DNA from: Phytoactinopolyspora halotolerans
GTDB lineage: Bacteria > Actinomycetota > Actinomycetes > Jiangellales > Jiangellaceae
Assembly (NCBI RefSeq): GCF_010550675.1
Contig: NZ_JAAGOA010000001.1
Span: 310,001 to 374,000, forward strand
Reading direction: 5' to 3'
DNA: 64,000 bases
In this document: positions 19,005 to 27,011 of the stretch, in pieces
How the letters are laid out: the number at the start of each line of letters is the position of its first letter
Numbering within the stretch: position 1 is the stretch's first letter
Translations under genes and position numbers: made by a program
The notes under the pieces: model-generated
Database searches by the model: none
Told to the model about the DNA's origin: nothing
What the model saw: the letters and a program-made list of their open reading frames with translations, nothing else

Positions 19005-19010
19005 ACCCTA
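19005..19010 (-). promoter_or_regulatory. -10 box of a probable leaderless promoter (HTH-MurA gene)
   Basis: On the minus strand TAGGGT ends eight bases before the GTG at 18996. The CTCACATGTGAG palindrome lies immediately upstream and overlaps the region between -10 and -35. Confidence 0.45.
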
Positions 19011-19011
19011 T

Positions 19012-19023
19012 CTCACATGTGAG
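19012..19023. promoter_or_regulatory. 12-bp perfect palindrome, possible operator of the HTH-MurA gene
   Basis: CTCACATGTGAG is a perfect dyad just upstream of the putative -10 box of the HTH-MurA gene. Its position suits repression. The XRE-type HTH at the protein's N-terminus makes autoregulation a natural hypothesis. Confidence 0.5.
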
Positions 19024-19097
19024 TTACCGCTTGTGCGCCGCACCGATCTTTCCGGATTTGTCGGCGTGTGACGCACGTTTCTTGTGATGCGAGAGGG

Positions 19098-19103
19098 TAC
19101 GGT
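19098..19103 (+). promoter_or_regulatory. -10 box of a probable leaderless promoter (19111 gene)
   Basis: TACGGT ends seven bases before the ATG at 19111. This decides the start against the upstream GTG/ATG codons at 19084-19087. Confidence 0.5.
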
Positions 19104-19110
19104 GGCCCGC

Positions 19111-19689
19111 ATGGCCTCTGTCCGTCACCGTCGCCGCCTTGCCGTTGTCCGTGTGCTGGCCGTCGTCACCCCGGTGCTGGCCGCTGCATTGGCAGCGGTC
19201 GCTTTTGTGGTGGGTGGAGACTGGCCGCTGATCGCTGCCGGAGCGGGCGGGGTCGCGTCCGTCGTCCTGGGTGTGATCGTCTTCCGCCTGGAACGACAGT
19301 TGCGGGTGGAGGTGGCTACGGTCCGGGCGGACCAGGCCGCCGAGTACTCGGAGATGCATGCACGATATTCGGATGAGCACCGCCAATTCACCGACCATAT
19401 GGTCGGTCTGCTGGACGTGGCCGGTGAACGGATCGACACGATGCGCCGGCAGGTCAATGAACTCGAAGTCGAGCTGACATACTCGCGCAATGCGCGCCAG
19501 AGCGCGTCGACCCCCAGTGATCAGATGGCGCGTCGCGCCGAAGCGGACTGGAACGACCTCTGGCCCGATCTCTCCGACGCGCCGACCGTCGTCGATCTCG
19601 TCGCCTGGGAGGATAAGCACCGGGATCTGCTGCCGGAGGCGTCCGAGGGCGGCGATGCGTTCGAGCCGCCCGAGGAGCGTACGGCCTAA
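19111..19689 (+). CDS. Membrane-anchored coiled-coil protein, unknown function
   Basis: 192-residue protein. A basic start (MASVRHRRRLAVVR) leads into two hydrophobic helices (about residues 13-35 and 42-60) forming an N-terminal hairpin. A long hydrophilic helix follows (about residues 62-125; RLERQLRVEVATVRADQAAE, then QVNELEVELTYSRNARQ) with heptad character, then an acidic tail rich in Asp/Glu and Trp. I do not recognise a named family. The architecture suggests a cytoplasmic coiled coil tethered to the membrane. It is divergent from the HTH-MurA gene, which hints at a cell-envelope role, but this is only context. Its stop lies inside a 20-bp tandem duplication. Confidence 0.7.
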   Translation: MASVRHRRRLAVVRVLAVVTPVLAAALAAVAFVVGGDWPLIAAGAGGVASVVLGVIVFRLERQLRVEVATVRADQAAEYSEMHARYSDEHRQFTDHMVGLLDVAGERIDTMRRQVNELEVELTYSRNARQSASTPSDQMARRAEADWNDLWPDLSDAPTVVDLVAWEDKHRDLLPEASEGGDAFEPPEERTA

Positions 19690-19715
19690 GCGTCGAGCGT
19701 ACGGCCTAAGCGTCG
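19676..19715. repeat. 20-bp tandem duplication spanning two stop codons
   Basis: AGCGTACGGCCTAAGCGTCG occurs twice in exact tandem (19676-19695 and 19696-19715). The first copy carries the TAA of the plus-strand 19111 gene; the second carries the TAG of the minus-strand OpuC ATPase. The convergent gap is therefore entirely made by the duplication. Confidence 0.9.
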
Positions 19716-20908
19716 CTGACGGTGACCAGGTCGACTTGGCTCGGCTCGATGGACCGGTTGTCCGCTTCCACCGAGCGACGGAGTGCCGCGTGCAGAGTGG
19801 ACGGGGTCAACACGCCGAGGTAGCGATCGTCGTCCCCGAGCACCGCGATCCACCCGGCGTTCCATTGCAGCATCTCGGCGAACGCCACCTTGAGGCTGTC
19901 GCCCAGTTCGACCCACGCTTCCATGCGGCGTGCATGATCGCTGACCACGCCATCACCGGTGGCCGTGTCCTGGCTGATCCAGCCGGCTAGCCCGCCCTTG
20001 GAGTCCAGTACCACGGCCCACCTGGACGTTCCCATCGTCGCCGCGGCCGAACGCAGCGTATCGTCCGCCCGGACCACGGGAGGATGGTCAAGATCGGCCT
20101 CGGTCACCGGGGTCACGGAGAGCCGCTTCAATCCTCGATCGAACCCCACGAAATCGGCGACGAACGGGGTGGCCGGAGCACCGAGAATGGACGCTGGTGT
20201 GTCGAACTGCTCCAGTCGGCCACCCTGCGCGAACACGGCGATTCGATCACCCAGCCGGACCGCCTCCTCGATGTCATGGGTGACGAACAGGATGGTCTTG
20301 CGGACATCCTCCTGCAACCGCAGGAACTCGTCCTGCAGCTGTCCCCGTACCACTGGATCGACCGCACTGAACGGCTCGTCCATCAACAGCACGGGTGGGT
20401 CGACGGCGAGTGCACGAGCTACCCCGACGCGCTGGCGCTGCCCACCGGAGAGCTCGTGTGGGTAGCGGCGGGCGTAGGTGTCCGGCGGCAGCCCGACGAG
20501 TTCCAGCAGCTCGTGTGCGCGCTCCCGCCGGCGGGCCTTGGACCACCCGCTGAGCTCGGGGACCACGGCGACGTTGTCCACGATGGACCGGTGCGGGAAG
20601 AGTCCGACGTTCTGGATCACATAGCCGATGCCCCGACGGAGCTTGACCGGGTCGGTGTGCGTGACGTCGGCGCCGTCCACGAAGATCCGCCCGCCGGTCG
20701 GCTCGACCAGCCGGTTGACCATCTTCATGGTGGTGGTCTTCCCGCATCCCGACGGTCCGACCAGGACGACCAGCTCGCCCTTGGCGACATCCAGAGAGAG
20801 TTCGTGGACCGCGACGGTTCCGTCCGGGTAGCGCTTCGACACGCCGTCGAGCCGGATCATCGAGTCTTCGGTACTGTCGTGTGAATGGGACTTCCCCAGG
20901 CCGTTCAT
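19706..20908 (-). CDS. opuCA: Glycine betaine/carnitine/choline-type ABC ATPase with CBS domains
   Basis: 400-residue ATPase: Walker A GPSGCGKTT, Q-loop VIQNVGLFPH, signature LSGGQRQRVGVARA, Walker B LLMDEPFSAVD and H-loop VTHDIEEAV. Two C-terminal CBS domains (from about residue 280) are the ionic-strength or nucleotide sensors of osmoregulated OpuC systems. ATG at 20908 has GGGGAGG eight bases upstream. The ATG at 20860 would give the more common shorter N-terminus and cannot be excluded. It is transcribed away from the two permease genes, whose start lies only 25 bp away, so the transporter is split into divergent units. Confidence 0.9.
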   Translation of the reverse strand: MNGLGKSHSHDSTEDSMIRLDGVSKRYPDGTVAVHELSLDVAKGELVVLVGPSGCGKTTTMKMVNRLVEPTGGRIFVDGADVTHTDPVKLRRGIGYVIQNVGLFPHRSIVDNVAVVPELSGWSKARRRERAHELLELVGLPPDTYARRYPHELSGGQRQRVGVARALAVDPPVLLMDEPFSAVDPVVRGQLQDEFLRLQEDVRKTILFVTHDIEEAVRLGDRIAVFAQGGRLEQFDTPASILGAPATPFVADFVGFDRGLKRLSVTPVTEADLDHPPVVRADDTLRSAAATMGTSRWAVVLDSKGGLAGWISQDTATGDGVVSDHARRMEAWVELGDSLKVAFAEMLQWNAGWIAVLGDDDRYLGVLTPSTLHAALRRSVEADNRSIEPSQVDLVTVSDA

Positions 20909-20932
20909 GGAGCCAGCCTCCCCGACAATTGC

Positions 20933-21586
20933 ATGGTCCGCAACGATTGGATCTGTCCCGACTATGTCGAGACACGCTCTGACCTCATCGTTGACGCGCT
21001 TCGCGAACATGTCGTCATCACGGTCGCATCAGTCACAATCGGATTCGTTCTGTCGGTATTCCTCGCGCTCGTCGTGCGCCGGTGGCGTCGGCTGGCGGCG
21101 CCCGTCTTCGGCACGTCCACCGTGCTGTACACGATCCCGTCGCTGGCGATGTTCGGTCTGCTGTTCACCATTACCGGGCTCACGACCACGACGGTGATCG
21201 TCGGTCTGGTGCTGTATTCGCTGACCATCCTGGTGCGTGGGGTGCTGACCGGCTTGGACGGGGTTCCCGCCGACGTGCGGGAGGCTGCGGTGGGGATGGG
21301 ATACAACGGACTCCGGCTGCTGTTCAGGGTAGAGCTACCGCTGGCGCTGCCGACGATCGTCGCGGCCCTCCGCGTCACCGCGGTCTCGACGGTGGCGTTG
21401 ACCACGCTGGGGATGCTGGTCGGTCACGGCGGTCTCGGCCAGCTCATCAAGCAGGGCCTGGACAGCAACTTCCGGGCCGAGGTGTTGACCGCGTCGGTGC
21501 TGTGCGTGCTGCTCGCACTGCTGGCCGACCTGGTTTTGGTGGCCGTGCTTCGGCTGAGCACGCCATGGCGACGGGCGGTGAGCTGA
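20933..21586 (+). CDS. opuCB: OpuC-type ABC permease 1
   Basis: 217-residue inner-membrane permease with five to six hydrophobic helices. The EAA-loop reads VREAAVGMGYNGLRLLFRVE (about residues 122-141), the contact site for the ATPase. The family transports glycine betaine, choline or related compatible solutes. ATG at 20933 is chosen because it precedes the conserved start of the domain; no clear ribosome-binding site is seen. It is four bases from the next permease gene and divergent from the ATPase gene. Confidence 0.88.
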   Translation: MVRNDWICPDYVETRSDLIVDALREHVVITVASVTIGFVLSVFLALVVRRWRRLAAPVFGTSTVLYTIPSLAMFGLLFTITGLTTTTVIVGLVLYSLTILVRGVLTGLDGVPADVREAAVGMGYNGLRLLFRVELPLALPTIVAALRVTAVSTVALTTLGMLVGHGGLGQLIKQGLDSNFRAEVLTASVLCVLLALLADLVLVAVLRLSTPWRRAVS

Positions 21587-21589
21587 GGC

Positions 21590-22336
21590 ATGAACACAGA
21601 CGACTTCATCGACGCCATCCGGTGGCTGGGTGACGGGGCGAACTGGCGCGGCGGCGACGGAGTGCCGGTGCGGTTCGCCGAGCACATGTGGCTTACCGGG
21701 GTATCCCTATTGATCGCGTGTGCCGTCGCGGTACCGATCGGCCTGTGGCTCGGACACATCGGCCGCGGAGGAACGCTCGCGATCAACATCAGCAACGTCG
21801 GCCGGGCGGTGCCCACGTTCGCGGTGATGGTGCTGCTGTTCCTGACGCCGCTCGGTCTGTCGGACTGGACCACGATCATCGCGCTGGTGCTTTTCGCCAT
21901 GCCGCCGCTGCTGACCAACACCTACGTCGGGATGCGCGAGGTCGATCGGGACGCCGTCGAGGCGGCGCGGGGCATGGGCATGGGGGCTCTGCAGGTGGTG
22001 GGCAAGGTCGAGTTCCCGCTCGCCATCCCGCTCATCATGAACGGTGTCCGGTTGGCCGCAGTGCAGATCGTGGCGACGGCCACGGTCGCGGCGCTGGTCG
22101 CAGGTGGGGGGCTCGGGCGGATCATCACCAGTGGGTTCGGCCGCGGCGACTACCCGCAGCTGATCGCCGGGGCGATTCTGGTGGCGGCGACGGCGCTGCT
22201 GGTGGAGGGCTCCATGGAGTGGCTGCAGCGTCGGGTCGACCCGATGCGCCGTATCACACGCCGCCGGACGATCGATCAGGTCGCCGTGCCGCAAGCCGTG
22301 CCGCACGAGCAATCCGCTATCGAGAGCCGATTGTGA
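21590..22336 (+). CDS. opuCD: OpuC-type ABC permease 2
   Basis: 248-residue permease with about six membrane helices. The EAA-loop is VEAARGMGMGALQVVGKVEF (about residues 123-142). The C-terminus has a basic cytoplasmic tail (RRITRRRTIDQ). It pairs with the preceding permease, which ends four bases upstream, to form the membrane channel of the compatible-solute importer. Confidence 0.9.
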   Translation: MNTDDFIDAIRWLGDGANWRGGDGVPVRFAEHMWLTGVSLLIACAVAVPIGLWLGHIGRGGTLAINISNVGRAVPTFAVMVLLFLTPLGLSDWTTIIALVLFAMPPLLTNTYVGMREVDRDAVEAARGMGMGALQVVGKVEFPLAIPLIMNGVRLAAVQIVATATVAALVAGGGLGRIITSGFGRGDYPQLIAGAILVAATALLVEGSMEWLQRRVDPMRRITRRRTIDQVAVPQAVPHEQSAIESRL

Positions 22337-22487
22337 TGCGGAATCGGGAAGACGTTGTCAGTGCCGAGTAGTTGACTTGGGAGCTAGCGGGCGCTGCGTC
22401 GCGGTGCTCGCCGGACACGCGTGGTGGCCACGGCGGCCGCCACGGGACACAGAAGGCGACACACCACAGAGAGGTTGGTTCAGTGCC

Positions 22488-23453
22488 ATGACCAAGCGAC
22501 GTAGCTTCGCCGCCCTTGCGGCCGGTGCCGCGTTCACCCTGTTCCTCGCCGGTTGCGGCGACGATGACGGGGACGATTCGACTCAGACCGAGTCCGGTGA
22601 CGAGGCGGGCGGCGGGGGACAGCTGACCGTCGGCGGCGCCGACTTCACCGAGATGTCCGTCATGCAGCAGATGTACAAGGCGCTGCTGGAGGACGCGGGC
22701 TATGACGTGTCGATCCAGCAGGTCGCCAACCGGGAGATCTACGCGCCCGCACTGTCCTCGGGCGAGGTCGACGTCGTCCCGGAGTATGCCGCCACCTTCG
22801 GCGAGTATCTCAACGTGCAGGCCAACGGCCCAGATGCGCCCACGGAGTCGCCGGTTGCGACGACGGACGCGGCCGAAACGGTCGAGGCGATCCGGCCGTT
22901 GGCCGAGGAGGAAGGCCTCGTGCTGCTGGAGCCCGCTGAGGCGGCCAGCCAGAACGGGTTCGCCGTCGCCGCCGACTTCGCCGACGAGAACGGCCTGCAG
23001 ACCCTGTCCGATCTGGCGGCGCTTGGCGAGCCGCTGGTGTTGGCGGCGGTCGAGGAATGCCCTGACCGGCCGTTCTGCCAGCCGGGATTGGAAGAGACGT
23101 ACGGGCTCGAGTTCAGCGAGATGCTGCCGCTCGGGTTCAGTACGCCGCAGACCAAGCAGGCCGTCGCCGACGGCGAAGCCGACCTCGGCCTGGTGGGGAC
23201 GACGGACGGCACTCTCGAAGGGTTCGGACTCGTGCTCTTGGAGGACGACCAAGGGCTCCAGCTGGCGGACAACCTGGTCCCGGTCGTGAATGAAGAGGTC
23301 GCTCAGGACCAGGCGGCAGTGGATGCTCTCAACGAGCTCTCCGGCGTCTTGACCACTGAAGATCTTGCTGCGCTGAACGCCCAGGTCGACGGTGAGCGGC
23401 AGCGCCCAGAAGACGTGGCGGTCGCCTACCTTGAGGAAAAGGGTCTGCTCTGA
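22488..23453 (+). CDS. opuCC: OpuC-type substrate-binding lipoprotein
   Basis: 321-residue lipoprotein. The signal peptide ends in the lipobox LAGC (Cys23), then an Asp/Glu/Gly-rich linker leads to the QAT-family domain (LTVGGADFTEMSVMQQMYKA, later GEVDVVPEYAATFGEYLN). It captures glycine betaine or a similar quaternary ammonium outside the membrane and delivers it to the two permeases just upstream. ATG at 22488 is the start because it begins the signal peptide and has GAGAGG 13 bases upstream. The open frame before it is not conserved. The acidic composition is typical of secreted actinobacterial lipoproteins. Confidence 0.9.
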   Translation: MTKRRSFAALAAGAAFTLFLAGCGDDDGDDSTQTESGDEAGGGGQLTVGGADFTEMSVMQQMYKALLEDAGYDVSIQQVANREIYAPALSSGEVDVVPEYAATFGEYLNVQANGPDAPTESPVATTDAAETVEAIRPLAEEEGLVLLEPAEAASQNGFAVAADFADENGLQTLSDLAALGEPLVLAAVEECPDRPFCQPGLEETYGLEFSEMLPLGFSTPQTKQAVADGEADLGLVGTTDGTLEGFGLVLLEDDQGLQLADNLVPVVNEEVAQDQAAVDALNELSGVLTTEDLAALNAQVDGERQRPEDVAVAYLEEKGLL

Positions 23454-23494
23454 GCCCGCTGGACGTACTCGACTGGCGTCGCCGGATCGCCGAG

Positions 23495-24064
23495 TTGTAC
23501 GCGGAGGTGCGTGCGCACGGCGACCCGGCGGCCGGGCACAGATGGTGGGTCCAGGGTCGCGAGCGGCTGTTGCGTGATCACCCGGCGTCGCCCGTGCCTG
23601 CCTCGGCTCGATCCAGCTACCCAGGCGGACGGTACGGCCCCTACGATCCTCGTCTCCGGTTCCGTGCCGGAATCGACACCGACGTGGCGCCGTGCCGGCT
23701 GGAGATCGCGACCGGCACGGACGGCGTGGTGCCGTTCGACCGCATCGGCACGTTGCGACTGCCCATCGGCGACCTTGATGTGTGGTGGCTCGGATCGTAC
23801 GGGGGTGGCGTGTTCGTTCCAATCAAGGACGCGTCGGCCGGGCGCGCGACATACGGCGGCGGTCGGTACCTGCTGGACACGGTCAAGGGTGCCGATCTGG
23901 GAGGCGACCCGAGTACGGGCTTGGTGGTCGACCTCAACTTCGCCTACAACCCGTCATGCGCATACGACCCGGCCTGGGCATGCCCACTGGCTCCACCGGG
24001 AAATACCGTGGGCGCGGCGATCGACGTGGGCGAGTTGGCCGTGCCCGGCGACGTGCACGTGTGA
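23495..24064 (+). CDS. DUF1684-family protein
   Basis: 189 residues from the TTG shown. Motifs: DGVVPFDRIGTLRLPIGDLD, GGVFVPIKDASAGRATYGGG, and the family hallmark DLNFAYNPSCAYDPAWACPL. DUF1684 proteins are small beta-rich proteins of unknown function; the PSCAY..W.CPL cysteines could bind a metal. The frame is open back to 23435. The 15 codons before the TTG read LSPLDVLDWRRRIAE, which resembles the usual family N-terminus. A CTG at 23450 overlapping the stop of the upstream lipoprotein gene (CTGA) is therefore a plausible real start. It may be translationally coupled to the OpuC genes. Confidence 0.8.
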   Translation: MYAEVRAHGDPAAGHRWWVQGRERLLRDHPASPVPASARSSYPGGRYGPYDPRLRFRAGIDTDVAPCRLEIATGTDGVVPFDRIGTLRLPIGDLDVWWLGSYGGGVFVPIKDASAGRATYGGGRYLLDTVKGADLGGDPSTGLVVDLNFAYNPSCAYDPAWACPLAPPGNTVGAAIDVGELAVPGDVHV

Positions 24065-24152
24065 GCTGGTCGACGACGTCACCTCGCCGCCATCGGCGAC
24101 GCGCCTGGCCGCCGGATCGGCCCAAGCCGTGGGAAATGCGGTGGGCTGGGGG

Positions 24153-24158
24153 TAGCCT
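24153..24158 (+). promoter_or_regulatory. -10 box of a probable leaderless promoter (PH-domain pair)
   Basis: TAGCCT ends eight bases before the GTG at 24167, and no ribosome-binding site is present. Confidence 0.45.
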
Positions 24159-24166
24159 GTGCTCAC

Positions 24167-24655
24167 GTGGACCAACTCTTCGCACCCTCCGGCGACCAAT
24201 GGCAGCAGGTGTCGCCCAAGTTGATCACTGTGCGCTACATCTCGCTGGCGATCACGCTGGGAGTGGTGGTACCCGTGCTCGCTGTCGGACTGTGGTTCCT
24301 CTGGGGCGGCTGGAGCATCGTCGTCGCGGCCGCGGTCGGATTGGTGGGCGCCGGCTGGGGAGTGTGGCTCATCCCGCGCATCTGGCGAGCCTGGGGTTAT
24401 GCGGAGCGGCAGGACGACCTGCTGGTCACGCACGGCGTGATGTTTCGCAAGCTGACCGTCGTCCCGTACGGCCGGATGCAGTTCGTGGACGTCGACTCCG
24501 GCCCTTTGGACCGGAAGTTCGGGCTGGCGACGGTGCAGCTGCACACCGCCTCGCCGGCGACGGACGCCAAGATCCCCGGCCTGCCCGCGGACGAGGCGGC
24601 GCGGCTTCGGGACCGACTCTCGGCGCTCGGTGAGGCCAAGGCAGCAGGGCTGTGA
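24167..24655 (+). CDS. Membrane protein with bacterial PH domain (YdbS-like)
   Basis: 162-residue protein. Two hydrophobic helices (about residues 25-45 and 48-66) are followed by a bPH2/DUF304 domain with WGYAERQDDLLVTHGVMFRK and the family motif VVPYGRMQFVDVDSGPLDRKFGLATVQLHT (seen as VVPYGRMQFVDV and GLATVQLHTAS). Members resemble Bacillus YdbS and act at the membrane, with a proposed role in envelope stress or antimicrobial-peptide resistance. GTG start fits a leaderless message. The end overlaps the start of the next PH-domain gene (GTGA), so they form a pair. Confidence 0.88.
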   Translation: MDQLFAPSGDQWQQVSPKLITVRYISLAITLGVVVPVLAVGLWFLWGGWSIVVAAAVGLVGAGWGVWLIPRIWRAWGYAERQDDLLVTHGVMFRKLTVVPYGRMQFVDVDSGPLDRKFGLATVQLHTASPATDAKIPGLPADEAARLRDRLSALGEAKAAGL

Positions 24656-26034
24656 GTACTCAGTCGCCGGTGCCCGGGACGGGCACGCCGGAACACTTCC
24701 GGCGCCTGCATCCGTTGACTCCGCTGCTGCGTGGGTGGGGGTACTTCGCCGCGGTCGTCGTCATCATCGGACAGAACGCGCTGCGCGAGCCGGCGCCGAT
24801 CGGTTACTACCTGGCGGGTGGTGCCGCGTTCGTCGTCCTGGCCAGCCTCGCCGGCGCGGTGTCGTGGTGGTTCACCAGGTACGGTTTCGACGGCGACGCG
24901 CTGCGGATCGACTCCGGCGTGCTGATGCGGCGCTCCCGCCGGGTCAGGATGGACCGGCTACAGGCCGTCGACGTCAACCGGCCCTTGGTCGGGCGGCTGC
25001 TGGGCGTCGCCGAGCTGCGCATGGAGGTCGCCGGCGGAGGAAAATCGGAGGCTCCGCTGAAGTACCTATCCGTCGACGATGCGGTCCGGCTGCGGGCCGA
25101 GTTGCTGGCGCGCGCGGCCGGCATCGACGCGCAGACGCCGGAGGCACCGGAGCGGAGGATCCACGAGACGCCGTTGCAGATGCTGGTGTGGTCCACCATC
25201 CTGTCCGCAGGGTTCGTCTCTGGCATGTTGTTCGTTCTGGCGCTCGTCGTAGCGCTGGTCCTTGTTCCGTCGCAGGCGCGGTTCGGCCTGATGAGCGCGA
25301 TGTTGCCCGGCTTGTTGGCCACGGGGTATGCGCTGTGGACGCAACTGGGGCAGAATTTCGGATTCACATTGGCGCATTCGCCGGACGGCTACCGGATCCG
25401 CAAGGGCCTGCTCGACACCGTGCACCAGACCGTCCCGCCTGGGCGGGTGCAGGGAGTGCTCATCCGGCAACCGCTGCTCTGGCGGATCAAGGGCTGGGCC
25501 GAGGTGCATGTGGACGTCGCCGGTTATGCCGGCAACAATTCGTCTGACTCGACGACAACGACGTCGACGTTGTTACCGGTCGCACCACACGACGAGGCGA
25601 TGGCGATCGCGCGGCAGGTGCTGGAGGCCGACCCGGCCGACGTCGAGCTGCGTCCGACGCCGCGGCGCGCCAGATGGCTGCGCCCGATCCAGCAACCGCG
25701 TCTGGCTTACGGCGCCGACGACCGGATCGTCGTCGTCCGGGACGGTCGCTTGACCCGGCGGCTCACCGTGGTGCCGCACGCGAAGACGCAGAGCGTACGG
25801 GTGACCCAGGGGCCGCTGCAGCGTCGGCTGCGGCTGGCGAGCGCACATGTGGACACGACGCCTGGTCCGGTGAACGCGATCATCCGGCACCGGCCGCCAG
25901 ACGAGGCGTTCCGGTTCGTCGAGGAGCAGACTGAGCGGGCCCGGTTGGCGCGCAAGCAAGATGTTCGGGAACAATGGATGGCGCAGCACGCTCCGCGTGT
26001 TCCCCTAGGTGACACCGACGGTGACGCTCCTTAA
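24652..26034 (+). CDS. Multi-PH-domain membrane protein (YdbT-like)
   Basis: 460-residue protein with several hydrophobic helices in two groups (about 25-65 and 180-235) interleaved with three PH-like modules. Each has a variant of the ..R..R...V.. motif: RRVRMDRLQAVDVNRPLVGR, then TVPPGRVQGVLIRQPLLWRI, then VVPHAKTQSVRVTQGPLQRR. It resembles YdbT, the partner of YdbS. The overlap with the upstream gene and shared architecture point to a two-protein membrane complex. No enzymatic motif is seen. Function in actinobacteria is not established. Confidence 0.87.
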   Translation: MSTQSPVPGTGTPEHFRRLHPLTPLLRGWGYFAAVVVIIGQNALREPAPIGYYLAGGAAFVVLASLAGAVSWWFTRYGFDGDALRIDSGVLMRRSRRVRMDRLQAVDVNRPLVGRLLGVAELRMEVAGGGKSEAPLKYLSVDDAVRLRAELLARAAGIDAQTPEAPERRIHETPLQMLVWSTILSAGFVSGMLFVLALVVALVLVPSQARFGLMSAMLPGLLATGYALWTQLGQNFGFTLAHSPDGYRIRKGLLDTVHQTVPPGRVQGVLIRQPLLWRIKGWAEVHVDVAGYAGNNSSDSTTTTSTLLPVAPHDEAMAIARQVLEADPADVELRPTPRRARWLRPIQQPRLAYGADDRIVVVRDGRLTRRLTVVPHAKTQSVRVTQGPLQRRLRLASAHVDTTPGPVNAIIRHRPPDEAFRFVEEQTERARLARKQDVREQWMAQHAPRVPLGDTDGDAP

Positions 26035-26067
26035 GAGTGCATCGAGCGAGTGAGGCCGAAAGGATAA

Positions 26068-26502
26068 GTGACAAACGTGTTCCGCACGATGATGAAGAGC
26101 AAGATCCACCGGGCGACCGTGACCCAGGCGGACCTGCATTACGTGGGATCCGTCACGGTGGATGAGGATCTCCTGGACGCAGCGGATCTGCTCCCGGGCG
26201 AGCAGGTGGACATCGTCGATATCACCAACGGTGCTCGGCTGACCACCTACACGATCCCTGGGGAACGTGGATCCGGCGTCATCGGGATCAACGGCGCCGC
26301 GGCCCGGCTGGTCCAGCCCGGGGACCTGGTGATCCTGATCAGCTACGGGATGTTCGACGAAGCCGAGGTCGCCGAGCTGCAGCCGAGGATCGTCCACGTC
26401 GACGAGCTGAACCAGATCGTCGCCACCGGTTCGGACCCGGCCGAACCCGTGCCCGGTGCCGAGCAACAGCTGCCGGGCACGCTGGTGGTCGCCTCCAACT
26501 GA
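26068..26502 (+). CDS. panD: Aspartate 1-decarboxylase precursor
   Basis: 144-residue PanD. It makes beta-alanine for pantothenate. The self-cleavage site Gly27-Ser28 in [13 protein letters not shown] generates the pyruvoyl cofactor; [21 protein letters not shown] is conserved. GTG at 26068 follows AAAGG by four bases. An internal ATG (26089) would give the more common [16 protein letters not shown] start. In many actinobacteria panD lies beside panC. Here it is 8.8 kb from panC, in the tail of the PH-domain operon, so co-regulation with panC is not expected. Confidence 0.95.
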   Translation: MTNVFRTMMKSKIHRATVTQADLHYVGSVTVDEDLLDAADLLPGEQVDIVDITNGARLTTYTIPGERGSGVIGINGAAARLVQPGDLVILISYGMFDEAEVAELQPRIVHVDELNQIVATGSDPAEPVPGAEQQLPGTLVVASN

Positions 26503-26642
26503 ACGGCCGCATCGCCGACCCGACCTGCCGGACGGAATCCGGCATCGGGCAGGATGACATCGTGGTCAACAGTGTCTTTGTGCCGGGCCACGGTGCCGCG
26601 CCATGCGCCGCTACCGTGCCGGTCGCCGTGGCGGGTTGAGCC

Positions 26643-27011
26643 GTGGTCGATTTCCTGGCGTACCCGATCATCGTCTTGTCCCTGTTGTATGCCGCCTGGG
26701 CGATGGTCGCCGTGGTGCGTGACCAGAACCCGCGCGAGCCGTTCGTCATCGGCGCCGGGGTCGTCGAGTTGCTGCTGCTCATCCAGATGGTGGTCGCGTT
26801 CGTCGCGATGATCATCGGGGACGGGCCGAGCGAGACGGCGTTGTTCGTCAGCTACCTGCTCTTCGCCGTGCTGCTATTGCCGGTCGCGCTGTTCTGGGCG
26901 TTGGCGGAGAAGTCGCGCTGGGGCACCTCCGTGCTGGTCTTCGCCGCGCTGGTCGTACCGGCCCTCGTCGTGCGGCTGCAGGACATCTGGGAAGGGGTCG
27001 GTGGTGTCTGA
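26643..27011 (+). CDS. Small four-helix membrane protein
   Basis: 122-residue protein almost entirely hydrophobic, with four predicted transmembrane helices (about 5-25, 35-60, 65-88 and 93-110). Short charged loops include VRDQNPREPFV and AEKSRWGT. I do not recognise a family. GTG at 26643. The last 11 bases overlap the start of the next membrane-protein gene, so they are probably co-translated. The 140 bp before it hold nothing I can identify. Confidence 0.68.
   Translation: MVDFLAYPIIVLSLLYAAWAMVAVVRDQNPREPFVIGAGVVELLLLIQMVVAFVAMIIGDGPSETALFVSYLLFAVLLLPVALFWALAEKSRWGTSVLVFAALVVPALVVRLQDIWEGVGGV

Noticed and set aside
22317-23822. 501-codon minus-strand frame opposite the OpuC binding protein
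   Set aside because: No domain; the plus strand has a clear lipobox and binding-protein sequence.
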